Shown one piece after another: positions 47,860 through 58,599 of a stretch of 64,000 nucleotides of DNA; position 1 is the stretch's first letter; each line of letters starts with the position of its first letter. Origin of the DNA: Rhabditoides inermis (taxonomy: Eukaryota; Nematoda; Chromadorea; Rhabditida; Rhabditidae); the NCBI GenBank assembly GCA_963966185.1, contig CAWZYM010000271.1, positions 704,001-768,000 of the forward strand, written 5' to 3'. The notes beneath the pieces are model-generated. The model worked only from the letters and a program-made list of their open reading frames with translations, was not told the DNA's origin and made no database searches. The translations under genes and the position numbers were made by a program.

Positions 47860-48680
47860 TTTATCAATTTTAGATGGGTTTAGTCTGTGGGTTCATGATG
47901 ATCATCCATTGGTGCGGGTCTTCTCGTTCCATTCTTTGCCAGTTGCTTCCGTAGTTCGGATGCAGCCTTCTCGTTGCTCGATTCTTCCTTCCTCGGCTAG
48001 AGTGAAGCATCAAGTCCTCGAGGTGTTCGGGGAACGTCCCTGCCTCCTCTTCTTCTTCTTTAGATACCAGTCCGTCACTTTTCGGCTCGATCGATCTTCG
48101 AATTGAGCCAGTCGCCGTGCCTATTTCGTCCTCATTATCGTGGCTATATTACGAATGTCAGTCAGTTTGGTTTGTTTTCTTATCTCATGTCAGAGTGCCG
48201 GATACAAAGTGTGACTCGTAGCATTGATCTTTTCATTCTTTTTGAGCTTCTTCTTATCTTTCAAAGACCAACATTCCCCCTCCCCCCCCCCCCTAGAGCA
48301 GACTTGGGACGACGCATGTGTTATAAAGGTGTCGTTTCGTACACAGCGGCACATTCTTTTCTCGCAGGAACTCGCGGTGTTTCTCAAACGCTCCCCAGCC
48401 GGTGGTCATTCGTCTGGCGACTCCTGAATTCTCTGTATTGGGGTTGCATGTGAGAACGACTCCAAGGTAGCGAAACAGTTCGACCACTTCAACGGCTTCT
48501 GAGTGTGAGGTTGGCTCGCAGCGTGTTGCACATGGCGACGGTCTTCGTTGGCGTTATCTCCGGTGTGATCTTGTTGCTGGCCTCGCTACCGATAAGTTGA
48601 ACCGGTTGATGGCATCAACGAAAATGATGGATCTTCTCGATCTGATCAGAAACATGTCGTGATGTCGTAAACAGAGAGTG
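47860..48680 (-). pseudogene. RTE-type LINE fragment (end of reverse-transcriptase ORF)
   Basis: Read on the minus strand, 48487-48293 gives 'MVELFRYLGVVLTC', 'RRMTTGWGAFEKHREFL' and 'KRHLYNTCVVPSLL'. These correspond to the RTE-clade pattern YLG..., R..GW.AF..., K...YN.CV.P. Further pieces lie on either side in other frames: RT-like at about 48680-48490, and AASELRKQLAK at about 47960. Several frame breaks are needed, so it is a dead copy. Confidence 0.7.
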
Positions 48681-49166
48681 TGTCGTTTGGAAATAGGTAC
48701 GTCTATTCTGGTCTCTTCTATGTGCAAATTTCCAGCCCTCCGTTAGACCAGTTCTGTTCCTTTTGCGTTTATTGTAACCCGGTTTGGCACTGTGTTCTTT
48801 AATAACCCGATACTTGGTTTGGCACTGTGTTCTTTTTGTTCAAATCGAGCACTTTTTCCGTCGGCCGGCGGTGCAAGTCGCTTTGGATTCTTTTATCGCA
48901 TTCTTCGAAGTCATTTTATAATCAGCCAAAGACTTCTTGCCAATGGGCAGATATGTAGACGGAAGTCAGTCTAAGAATCGCCTCTCCTTTCCTTTTGCGA
49001 CGCGACCGCAAAAAAAACCCCCAGCATAATGATGTGAGTCTATCTAACATTCATTATACTCCCCGACTCCCTAAAGAATTACACATAAACCCGATTTTTG
49101 TACTTTCTAACTGAATTTCGTACAGATTCTCAGATCTATAGTCGCAAAGAAACGCATTGCAGTTCG

Positions 49167-51273
49167 ATGTTGCCTGCAAAATATGCTATCAATGACATTC
49201 TTATCACTGTCGCTACAATGTTGTGTGTGGTGTTCAATCTATTCCTTCTGCTAGTTATCTACTTGTCAAACACCAAAAAAAGTCTCAAGCAGTACAGGTA
49301 ACCCATTAGCTAAAATTTGAAAAGGAAAAAAAACTCGATTCAGATATCTCATCTCCATATTTTCCCTATGCAATCTCGTTTATACGATTATCGTTTATTT
49401 TAGTGTTCCGGTACGTTATCAAACTGTTTTTTTAACCATGCTTTTGTCAAATAACTCTCGTCCCTTAACGGATTTCTTTGAGCAACCGTTTGCAAATGTC
49501 TCAAGAATTCGATATAGCATTCGACAATAACAGTTTGATCAGAAATAAAATAAATGTTGCAGCTCTCAGTGTCGACAGACAAAGCCATGGTGATTCTTTT
49601 GTGCACGGCGCGCGAATCACACCGCCTGCTCTTCTCATATGCATTGTGCTCCATATTCTACACCAGCCTAGTCACCCTAGTACTACACTTTGCTTACCGG
49701 TTCATCGCCATATGCCAGTGAGTTATTACATCCGAGAAATGAGAAAACATGTTTCGTGTTCAGCCCAGCGTACCTCACCCTCTTTTCCCGGCGCGATTCC
49801 AGTTTCCTGCTCTTTCTGGGATGCGTTGCTGTCGTGTTGTCCTTCGATGCGTTCATCTACAATTGCTTCACTCTCAACCCCCACGAACTCAAAGAGGCAA
49901 GTCGTACGCATGGTTTCAGAAAGGTTCACAAAGCTGTTGGCGTTTCTTTCATGGGCAGACGGCAGAGCACACGCTCGCCATGAGCTATTCCTACGAAACT
50001 GATATATGAGGTAGTTATAGGATATCGAAACATAACTGCGTTGTTAATAGTTTTCTCATGCAATCCAATTATTTAACAATAATTTTAATTTGCAAAAGCC
50101 AAACATTCCGCACAGGATCGCTTTCGTGTCCCTCCGTGCCACCCCGCACTTTTTCGCCACTGAACCACCCTGGTTGCTCTGCAATTGTCCGAGACAAAGA
50201 TACAAAAAATTAAAAAATAGTGGTTAACCAATCGGAAATTGAAATTCTGATAAAAATCAAAAAGTTGGGGTAAGCTTCTTTTTTTGACAACACCGTTGTG
50301 TTTTGATATGGCTATCATATGGCTACCTTCCATATCAACTTGGTAGAAATAGCTTATTGCGAACGTATGCACTGCTCATGTTAGTAATCATTGTCATTTT
50401 CATATAAAAAGAGTACATTTATAAATACATAATGGCGAGCATTCGATGAAAATCGAAATGTCACGATATCTGTGAAATGTGATACAAGTTAAGTTTAGGT
50501 GGCATTCGATCTGTCCAAACAAACAGGAATCACTTTACCAGTCGATAGAACGGTAACTGGAGTGGTATACTGGCAGGCAAGTTTGGTTTTTTAACAACAA
50601 AAAGTAAGGTTTTTCAGGAACGCGCCTTGAACGTTCCTGCTCTTATATCTGGAATTGTCTACTGTTCTTTTATTATCATACCCTCATTTTTTCTTGCATA
50701 TTGTTCTATCAGGTGAAAGTCATGTTGGCACAAAATCAATACAAACATTTCTAACTTGAGTTTTTTTTCAAGATCGATAACCGCTCTGTGCGGAAAACAC
50801 GTTTCCGAAGCGTTCTACAGAAGGCACTTACAGCTCTTCATTGCTTTAATAGTACAGGTGACATTTAAAGAGAGAAAATAAAAGGAAGAAAATAAAAGTC
50901 AGGTACCTATATATGCAAAGCAAAAATGGATGAATGGAGAAAAAGAGGAGATAAAAAAATTCAGACGACGATACCCTACATTTCAAACTACATCATCTTT
51001 TGTGTCAATATCATCTGCCCACTCTTCCACATTCATCCCGGATTCCTTTCATCTTTCCTTAACACCCTCATTCTAATCTACCCCGTTGTAGACCCACTAA
51101 TCGTACTCTACTTCATATCTGACTTCCGAGCGACTGCCGCGTCGCTCCTCCCCTTTTGTCCCCACCCACATTTAAATTCAGTTGTCCCGCAGGTTTCGAT
51201 CAGTATGATGCACACTCACAATTTCACCACCAATATATCATCACCACTACGTCATTTCAACACAGTACTGTAA
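49167..51273 (+). pseudogene. Str-type nematode 7TM chemoreceptor, one frame break
   Basis: Exons: 49167-49297, 49344-49410, 49563-49717, 49764-49896, 49959-50010, 50618-50712, 50773-50857 and 50965-51273. The ATG (MLPAKYAIND) follows an acceptor by 4 nt. TM1 is residues 8-33. Family hallmarks are TM3 'LVLHFAYRFIAIC', the pre-TM6 'ITALCGKHVSEA', and TM7 'VVDPLIVLYFISDFR', as in Str/Srj/Srd receptors. Intron 4 appears to use a GC donor (GAG|GCAAGT). The fifth exon reaches the expected extracellular-loop motif (ETDI) and then hits TGA at 50007-50009, with a length two bases short of keeping phase into exon 6. Everything after that is intact. It is a very young pseudogene, or the assembly has a small error there. 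The predicted role is odorant/chemical sensing. Confidence 0.75.
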
Positions 51274-51429
51274 GCGTTGCATGTTAGTTGGGAACTACTA
51301 CGTCTACGGAAATGATACAAGAATAAGTGTGAATAAATATGAACCATGTTGTTGTTTGTTATTTGTGGCATTGTGGACAGTGACAAAATGGCTAATCGGC
51401 ATTGGTTGAGTGGTGGGAAGAAAAATCAC

Positions 51430-51815
51430 AGGTACACTGGTGACTTGTTTTTGACTCGAAATGTTGGAAAGAATCATATTAACCTGAATCTTAATCGAGT
51501 TGTGAGAAAGAACAACGATTATCCGTTCCTTTCAAATGTTGCAACTCGTTGTTGCAACATTTTATTTCAAACTCAAAATTGGTCCCGCCACGTCTTCCAT
51601 TCCGTTGAACTCTTCAATACTGCAGAAATGGCGAGAAAAGACATAACCTCAAATGAAAGAAGCCCGTTCACTTACTGGGTGGCTTAATGCATGTGTGCGC
51701 CGTTATGGCGCTGAACTCGCCGGTTCGAGTCCTGTCTTCGGCAAATGTTTTGCATGAGTGGTAATACGCGTTCAAGAGGGCTAGTTGCAGAATTAAGTCG
51801 CTGCTGTGCCTTTGA
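51430..51815 (+). mobile_element. tRNA-like short element, degenerate TTAA-MITE type
   Basis: The left end aggtacactggtgacttg resembles the ends of 41292-41653, and the right end is gtcgctgctgtgcctTTGA. Inside is an A-box-like tgggtggcttaatgc and a B-box-like ggttcgagtcc (about 51677-51745). It is closely related to 24780-25085. Confidence 0.5.
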
Positions 51816-52052
51816 TGAAACACTTAAATTTTTGTGCCATCCGATTTGCGGTGTTGAATCAGCACCGATATGTAAAAAAATATACCAAAAATCGCATTTT
51901 CTCAATTGGACCATATGCCAGAAATGTCGGGAGGTTGAAAGCTTTCACGCATCAGAGCATTATTTATGACAAACCGCAAACTTTCACACCCTAATGCTAC
52001 ATAACTCAAAGTTCTTTTTTTTAAGTACTTGCGTAAAGATATCCACTTTCCT

Positions 52053-52424
52053 TTAAAGGTACAGGGGCGCTTAGTTTTTGATTTTGTTTCATTACTTGAT
52101 CCGTGGAAACACGAAACATTTTAAAGAAAACGCAAAAGAACGGCTTTTTCGCGTTACCTACACGCTTACCAACATGTGCACGTGCGAAGCTTGGTAAGTC
52201 GAATTCGAACTTCGCGCCAAATTGCTTATCGGAAAGTTTAGCTTTGCGCGCATTTCGTCGATATGAGTTCGACAGCATATGTCGTTGTAGTGTTGTGGTA
52301 ACGCTCACGGTTTACGGACCATGATATGCCGGTTCGATTCCCGCTACGTGCAATCAGTTTTGCCAAACTCTCGAGAGTGGATTTCGATGAACCTTGGTAA
52401 TTCTAAACTCCCCTGTGCCTTTAA
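52053..52424 (+). mobile_element. TTAA-flanked MITE with internal tRNA-like sequence
   Basis: TTAA-aggtacaggggcgc at the left and ctcccctgtgcct-TTAA at the right, 372 bp. On the plus strand about 52285-52350 has an A-box-like tgtggtaacgctcacgg and a B-box-like ccggttcgattcccgc. No ORF. Confidence 0.65.
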
Positions 52425-52719
52425 CCCAATGCAGCAAAAGCACATGCATTGAACGTTCACAAATACTAACACAAACCAGCTCCTCTCTCTCTCTCTCTCT
52501 TACTTTCTTACTTATCTCTATATTTTATTGGATCCTTGTTTTCTGTTCACTTGTGCACACTCGTGCATGTGTCTTTGTGTATTGTGTTTTTTGATTGATA
52601 GAATGCTAGAATGTTCTACAGTGTGTTTGCCAAAAAAACTAAACGGTGCGATGAAAAACAAATGTCCGCAAAAAAAAGATGGCATCAGCAAATTGTGGGT
52701 ATCGTTTCAATCGAAACAT

Positions 52720-53160
52720 GACTAGTTCCCCTCTTGTGCTACATACTGTAGCTGCACTTGTCTTGGCATAAACTCTCGTTCGATGTGTGATGTCAGTCCG
52801 CGGGTCGTCTCCGCATTGTGGTCGCTAGCCGATCGGGTCTTCCCACGGATATGAGATATCCACCGGAAATAACTAGACGCTTGACGGACACTCAAAACAA
52901 AGTGCAAAATGAGGTCAGCTCAACAAAACGAGGTGTTTTTTGCTTGATCGGGGGTCTTTCATGTACAACAAGAAACGGAATAGATACCGTTGTCGTTGTC
53001 AAGAACTTCTCTCGTAGACCGATCGGCGATGGCGAACATGAGCGGAAGACGACATCTAGTGCGGCGGTGAAGAGCATCGGTGAGACGGTGTCGCTCTGCT
53101 TCACTCTTCGTTGCACAGAGATCTTCAACTGCCGTGAATACAGCTTCAGAATGCAAAAAA
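52720..53160 (-). pseudogene. RTE-type LINE fragment (reverse-transcriptase core)
   Basis: Minus-strand 53128-53040 reads 'QRRVKQSDTVSPMLFTAALD', a recognisable RT motif (R-GVKQGD-ISP-LF), with Gly replaced by Ser. Flanking frames are broken. It may be the missing upstream part of the same element type as 47860-48680. Confidence 0.65.
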
Positions 53161-53199
53161 AAGAAGTAGAAAAAGTGAAGGTAAAGATTTTATTGACCT

Positions 53200-53707
53200 T
53201 CTGATGACTTTCTCGTCACATTTCAGATTTCAGTAAACCGTTTCTAGTTTAAAGTGCCGAATGCATATGAGAATGACATCATACACCATGACCCCACAAC
53301 ACCAGTTTGTCGACACAACGATACTTAAATTTTACTTGTGCATCAAGTAAAAAAAAAGTAAAAAAACGGTGTCGTTTTCTATTTACCCATTTCTCCTGAC
53401 AATTCGCTGGAGTATTACGAGCGAATGTCTGATGGATCTTCGCTCACGATTCACAAAGACAGAAATTTGATAAGAATGAATTGCCTGGCGCTTCGCTTGG
53501 CAAAAAAGTATGACTAGCACTAGCAGTTTCAGCCATTACTTCCCTCCCAAACCACTGCCCTTCTAATCGGACTAACGTCTACCGGTTTCTGCCTTTTCAC
53601 TCACTTTAGGCGTTGCGGGTGGCTAACTAACTCGATTCATTCAGGATTCAGGGAGAAAGATAGGAAAGAGCGAGCGAGAGCGAGAGAGAAAACAAGCGAG
53701 GAACAAA

Positions 53708-53756
<49 letters not shown>

Positions 53757-54010
53757 AGAGAGAGAAGCGTTCGCGTCTTCTGCGGGCGGCTCCGCATCCC
53801 GCAATCTGATTTCGCTACATGCTCGCTGGCAAGACTGGAAAAGTGTTTTCGATTCCTCATCAAAACACGCGTTTTCTCTGTTCCTTATCCACATTTCTTT
53901 CCGAGAAAACCTACACATGTAATTTGGTCGCGATTCAACCTACCGACGTGATAACCGTTTTGTGTGTATGTATTTATGCTTGTGTTTACATGTAACACGC
54001 CTTTCAGTCT
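53200..54010. other. Intergenic / upstream of the Srx-like gene; (AG)n run
   Basis: A GA-rich microsatellite occupies about 53650-53765. Ser/Leu-rich minus-strand frames across it are compositional. A ctttcag acceptor lies immediately before the receptor ATG at 54011. Confidence 0.5.
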
Positions 54011-56229
54011 ATGGGCATTGTTCACATGCGGAGCGTTTCGTCGCCCGAGAACGCGAGCTGTTCGTTGCCCGACGAGCCGAGTGAGCGGCTGCGGATCGTC
54101 ACTGGTCGGTCATATCGTCCAGACGATATTGACAACGCCTGCAGGTACTTCGATCCTCGCCCTTTCGATCGTCGCCTTGTGTGTGCAGTGTCTGTTCATC
54201 ACTCTCATCGTCTGGGAGTGGGGCAGTCTCAAGAGAACCGCAGTATTCAGAGCGGTCAGTCTACTCATCTGATGAGTCTCGTTACTCGTCGCGTTACTAC
54301 ATTCACGTCAACATCCTTTTTTCATTAGACATATATAACACGTGTTAGACACGCATTTCTTTTTTAGACACGCTTTTATTTGTTTCTCACATAATTTTGA
54401 GTGCATTGCTCATAGCGCACACTTGACGTCCTATGTTTATTAAGCATCTTCTGCCTTTTGCAGGTCCTTTCATTGTCTCTGTGCTCTATTCTCTATCTCC
54501 TCACCACCCTACTCGTCGCTGTGCCGTGTACCTTACTCAAATGCCACTATCTAACCGAGAATGATCAGGTAATTAATTGTTCAGAACAACAGCAATTGGT
54601 GAATTATGTACAATGTACGTTCACAGGCATCCGTAACACCACGTTTGTTTAGTTGATGATCGCGCTGTCTGCCCCTAACACCTTCTCCTACTACGCCTGT
54701 CTCCTGCATATCTTCCTCATTTCACTTGACAGATTCGCAATATTCCACCACAGAACCGCGTCCTACTATCTACAGAAATACATGGTATATTATGTAGATG
54801 TATGACTTACATCTTACGACTTACATCCACACGGTTTAGCTCCAAAATTTGAAACGTAAATATCTCGAAACGTATGGCCGGTCCTGTGGATTCGAAAACG
54901 GTTTTCGACTAGTGACCCCCTAGGGTATATCTGATATCACTTTGGTCACCATTGGCTTCTGTGACCTGAACGACACTCCATGTTAGAGGAATGCCTTTCA
55001 GATTCGCTGCATCATGTGTGTGTGGTTGTTGTCGGCCGGCATATGCATCGTCCCTTCTCTATATCAATGCGTGAAGCGATTCGATACAACAAGACTGCAG
55101 GTGAAAGAACAAGAGTTTTCATTCATTTATTCATGCTTCTCTGATACGCGGACACACCTGCCTATTCCATGAACTTATGATCTTACTCTTTTTTTTGTAT
55201 TTCACGTTTTTCAGTTCGCCTTCGACTGTGAAAAATGCGAGATGATTCAGCACTTTTACTTTGCTCTAGGTACGTCTTCATGAACGTGTTTCGAATCAAG
55301 TTGTGAGCTTTCAGGGCAAGTTCTGCCGCTGGCGATGCTCGTTTTGTACGTGTTGATCTTCGTCAAGCTGCGGGAACTGAGGAAGATGACGGAACACGCG
55401 CAACAATACAAGACAGACATCATGATGGCGAGTCGTTTCGAGCAACGCTGTTTCTCAAGTGTGCTCACCAAGACGTATGCCCTGTAGTTGATCATGCGGC
55501 TGACTCATTTCGTCTCGCTCTCTTAGTTAGTGACCAACTCGTCAGTGAATCACATCCGGCACTACACGTAATCTGATGAGTCACCATATACTCACAGAGC
55601 GTTGTGTTTTGAGGAAGTTACGTGGCAAACTATAACTGGAATTCCTGAAAAGGGCAACGGAAGAAGAGAGAGACAGAGAGAGAGGAGAGCGGAGAGAGAG
55701 AACGAGAGAAAGAAAAGAAGAAAAAAATCTTTCCAGGCGGTGCAGTTCTCGGTGATAGTGGTGGTGACCTGGCTGTCTTCTCTCCTCTTCTTCCTCCTCC
55801 CGTCGTCTGTCGACTACGCTCTTCCACGAGCAGCCCTCTCCGCCGCCTTCCTCTCCACCACACCACTTGTCCTGTTCGCATGCAATAAGAGAGTCAGTCT
55901 TTCATTCGTCGATTAATCAATCATTCATTCATCCGGAATCGCTATATCCTGACTATAGAACAAGTGCATACGGTACGCCACAAGGGCTAAGCGCTGGGAA
56001 TAACACAGTTTAGCGGGGATGGTAGGGTCGAAGGTCGAGAATCTGTTGTCGATTTGCACAAGTCGAACATCCTGATGCTGATGTATCTTGAAGGGGTATG
56101 AGTCAGTGAGTTCCGTTAGGTTTCTCTTACAGATTCGCCTGGCGTTGGACCGTTTCATTGGGATTCTGACGGGATCGGGAAGTCGTATGCCATCACAGAC
56201 ATCTTTTCAGGTATGGTGAGGAAGAGCGG

Positions 56230-56265
<36 letters not shown>

Positions 56266-56352
56266 TGGATAAAGAGAAGGAGAGAGAGCGAGGGAGAAAG
56301 AAAGAGAAAGAGAGAAAGAAAGAGAGAGAGAGAAGAGAGGAAGAAGAGAGGA

Positions 56353-56399
<47 letters not shown>

Positions 56400-57919
56400 T
56401 GCGAGAGAAGGAGAGGAAGAAGAAAAAATTAAACAAGTCAATAAACAAGTGTATGCATGTTGCAAATGTATGTGGAAATGTTCAGATTACAAACCAATCA
56501 GAAAACACCATTCCACTCTGCCACAGTGTGAACAGTAATCTCTGATTGGTGAAAACAGGATAGAGATGAGCCTTCCAGAGCAAATCACGGTCACCTTACC
56601 GTCACTTTAGCTAAAGTGACGGTAAGGTGACGGTCAGATTGCGGTCACTTTAGACGCTAAAGTGACGGTCAGAATGCGGTCAGATTGAAAAAGGGCGGGG
56701 CCAGAGCGAGTGGCGGGTGACGTCATCATCACTCATTAGTGCGTAAACAAAGTGGAATAGTTGAAGTTGAACGAGTGGCGCCACTTCCACTTCTTCTTCC
56801 ACATCTTCTTCGTTGCCAGAGTCGTTATCTTCATCGTCGTGAACTTCTACCGACTCCCGACTTGGGAGACAATGAGAATAACACACTGCGTGTCGGACCA
56901 CCACGTTGAAGGTGGATGAAGATGCGTCCACGATGAAGATGACGACCTTGGCAACGAAGAAGATGTGGAAGAAGAAGTGGAAGTGGCGCCACTCGTTCAA
57001 CGTCAACTACTCCACTTTGTTTACGCACTAGATAGATAGATAGGTTTATTACCGATAACATGGAAAAAATCGAAATTATAAACAAAAAGTGAGCAATACA
57101 AACGGCAGGTATAAACGGGGTTTCAATGATATTGAACACGAACATAATCACATAGTATTACATGGAAAAGGAAGTGGGGGGAGAGCTCTCTATAGGTTGC
57201 GCAATTTGCTAGGTGGCATGAGATCTAATGTAGAGAGTTGTGATTTGAAGATAGAGGGATCATTGATGGAGATTAGGTCACGAGAAAGCGCATTCCATAT
57301 TGCGAAGGTTCTGCTTAAAAAAGTGCTGGTACGGCCTGTGTGATCAAATGATGGAACAATTCTAAATTCATGAGAGCCACGAGTACGAGATGGAATAATT
57401 GCAAAAAGACCATGATAGTCCAATATAGTTTTCGAGTGGATTACTTTGTGAATGTATGTGACATCATTCAAGAATCGTCTATTTTCGAGAGTTTGAAGAT
57501 TGAAAAGCTCAAGGCGTTGAGGATATGATAGGCTGCGCCCGATACGCTGACACACACGACGAGTATAATAGCGTTGTATGCTCTCAATTAGGTTTACAGA
57601 AGCAACATCAGTAGGGTTCCAGAGCTCAGTGCAATATTCTAATTTACAGCGAAAATAGGTTGTGTATGCGGTGATCAGTAGTGTGGGATTTCGTGTTTTG
57701 TATGTGAGTGATGATGACGTCACCCGCCACTCGCTCTGGCCCCGCCCCTTTTCAATCTGACCGCATTCTGACCGTCACTTTAGCGTCTAAAGTGACCGCA
57801 ATCTGAACCGTCACTTTAGCAATGTTTTCCTGAGTCATGTTTCCCTCACCAACTTCTCTTCTCAACCCTCTTCCTCTCTCTCTCTCTTTCTCTCTCTCTC
57901 TCTTTCTCGCAACCCTCTT

Positions 57920-57992
<73 letters not shown>

Positions 57993-58113
57993 ACCTTTCT
58001 TCTTTCAGTTGTCCATAATGAAGCGTCGTCGCAAAGTCAACAACCGGACGGACCAACCGCAGACGGTCACTGCCTTCGCCCGCGCTCCATCCGACCTCAA
58101 TCAACACATTTAA
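54011..58113 (+). CDS. Srx-like nematode 7TM chemoreceptor
   Basis: Exons: 54011-54104, 54145-54254, 54464-54568, 54653-54784, 55002-55100, 55215-55269, 55315-55458, a less certain short exon near 55528-55567, 55737-55892, 56133-56210 and 58009-58113. The extracellular N-terminus (MGIVHMRSVSSPENASC) has an NAS glycosylation site. TM1 is in exon 2 (ILALSIVALCVQCLFITLI). TM3 carries 'LLHIFLISLDRFAIF', close to the Srx/Srsx pattern S.(N/D)RF. The fifth hydrophobic span is QVLPLAMLVLYVLIF, and the sixth and seventh are in 55737-55892. The last exon adds an MKRRRK-type basic tail and stop, in phase. If intron 10 is retained the frame stops at 56219. The final intron (1.8 kb) holds nested transposons. 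The exact Sr subfamily is uncertain. Confidence 0.75.
56220..56400. repeat. GA-rich tract in the receptor's last intron
   Basis: A purine-only (ga)n/(gaaa)n stretch, complementary in composition to the (CT)n tract at 57868-57990 in the same intron. Confidence 0.9.
56600..57825. mobile_element. Foldback element interrupted by a LINE insertion
   Basis: The outer arms are about 56605-56735 and 57705-57825, reverse complements rich in accgtcactttag/ctaaagtgacggt. Inner arms at 56736-56817 and 56947-57028 form a second long hairpin. The right outer arm is separated from the inner hairpin by a LINE fragment, inserted within the 'gcgtaaacaaag...actcat' junction. The whole composite lies in the last intron of the Srx-like gene. 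Confidence 0.75.
57029..57723 (-). pseudogene. LINE 3' fragment (C-terminal RT ORF plus (ATCT)n tail)
   Basis: An uninterrupted minus-strand frame, 57723-57190, reads 'FRCKLEYCTELWNP', 'LIESIQRYYTRRVCQRI', 'LSYPQRLELFNLQTLENRR' and 'STFLSRTFAIWNAL'. This is the typical C-terminal end of a CR1/Jockey-like non-LTR ORF. Its 3' side (lower coordinates) ends in aataaacctatctatctatct, a short-repeat tail common in such LINEs. It is 5'-truncated, as expected from incomplete reverse transcription. A relative is at 27438-27650. Confidence 0.85.
57868..57990. repeat. (CT)n tract before the receptor's last exon
   Basis: Almost pure (CT)n with a few inserts. It forms an extreme polypyrimidine stretch just upstream of the tctttcag acceptor at 58008. 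Confidence 0.95.
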
Positions 58114-58149
58114 CAGCTATAATCATTCGAATAAATTGTTCTACTTCTC

Positions 58150-58590
58150 CAATTACAGAGTATCTCCAAGACCACCCTTAGCCAGAGTTTTATCACACAT
58201 CGAGTAGTGAAATACTGGAATCTTTTAGATTCAAATACAGTATGCCAATTTAAAAAGACGGACTTCAGAGTACGACTAATGTCTTTTTTCACAAATAACT
58301 TCTCTCGTTTTACTGTAGATGACCCCACCCGTATATAAATTGATTGCTCTCAGGCGACTAGGTAGCCCGAGTTTGATTCCTTTCTGTTCTGGACGGTTGA
58401 AGTAGTTTCTGTGTCTGTGTTTGAGATGACAACCCATTCTATGCGCTCGTATGGGTGCCAATGGGCTCTGTCACAGTCTTCACTTTGTCCCTACTCACGG
58501 GTCTGACCGTTAGTTTGTTGGATGCTGTGTGTTGTGATTTTGTGATTTCTGATTATGAATAAATACATTATTATTATTATCGTGATGCGA
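58150..58590 (+). pseudogene. LINE 3' tail fragment
   Basis: The plus strand reads 'RVVKYWNLLDSNTV', then 'KKTDFRVRLMSFF' and 'DDPTRI' stop. It aligns with the LINE end at 11265-11793 (RVVNYWNKLDRSTV...KKEFKLSLNRF...DDP). A roughly 230-bp 3' UTR-like region ends in aataaatac plus (att)n near 58560-58580. It is severely 5'-truncated. Confidence 0.65.
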
Positions 58591-58599
58591 CATGGAATG

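Noticed and set aside
55602..55916. 104-codon ORF beginning before the receptor exon
   Set aside because: Its first half is the GA-rich intron; only 55737-55892 is the true exon, joined through the ttccag acceptor.
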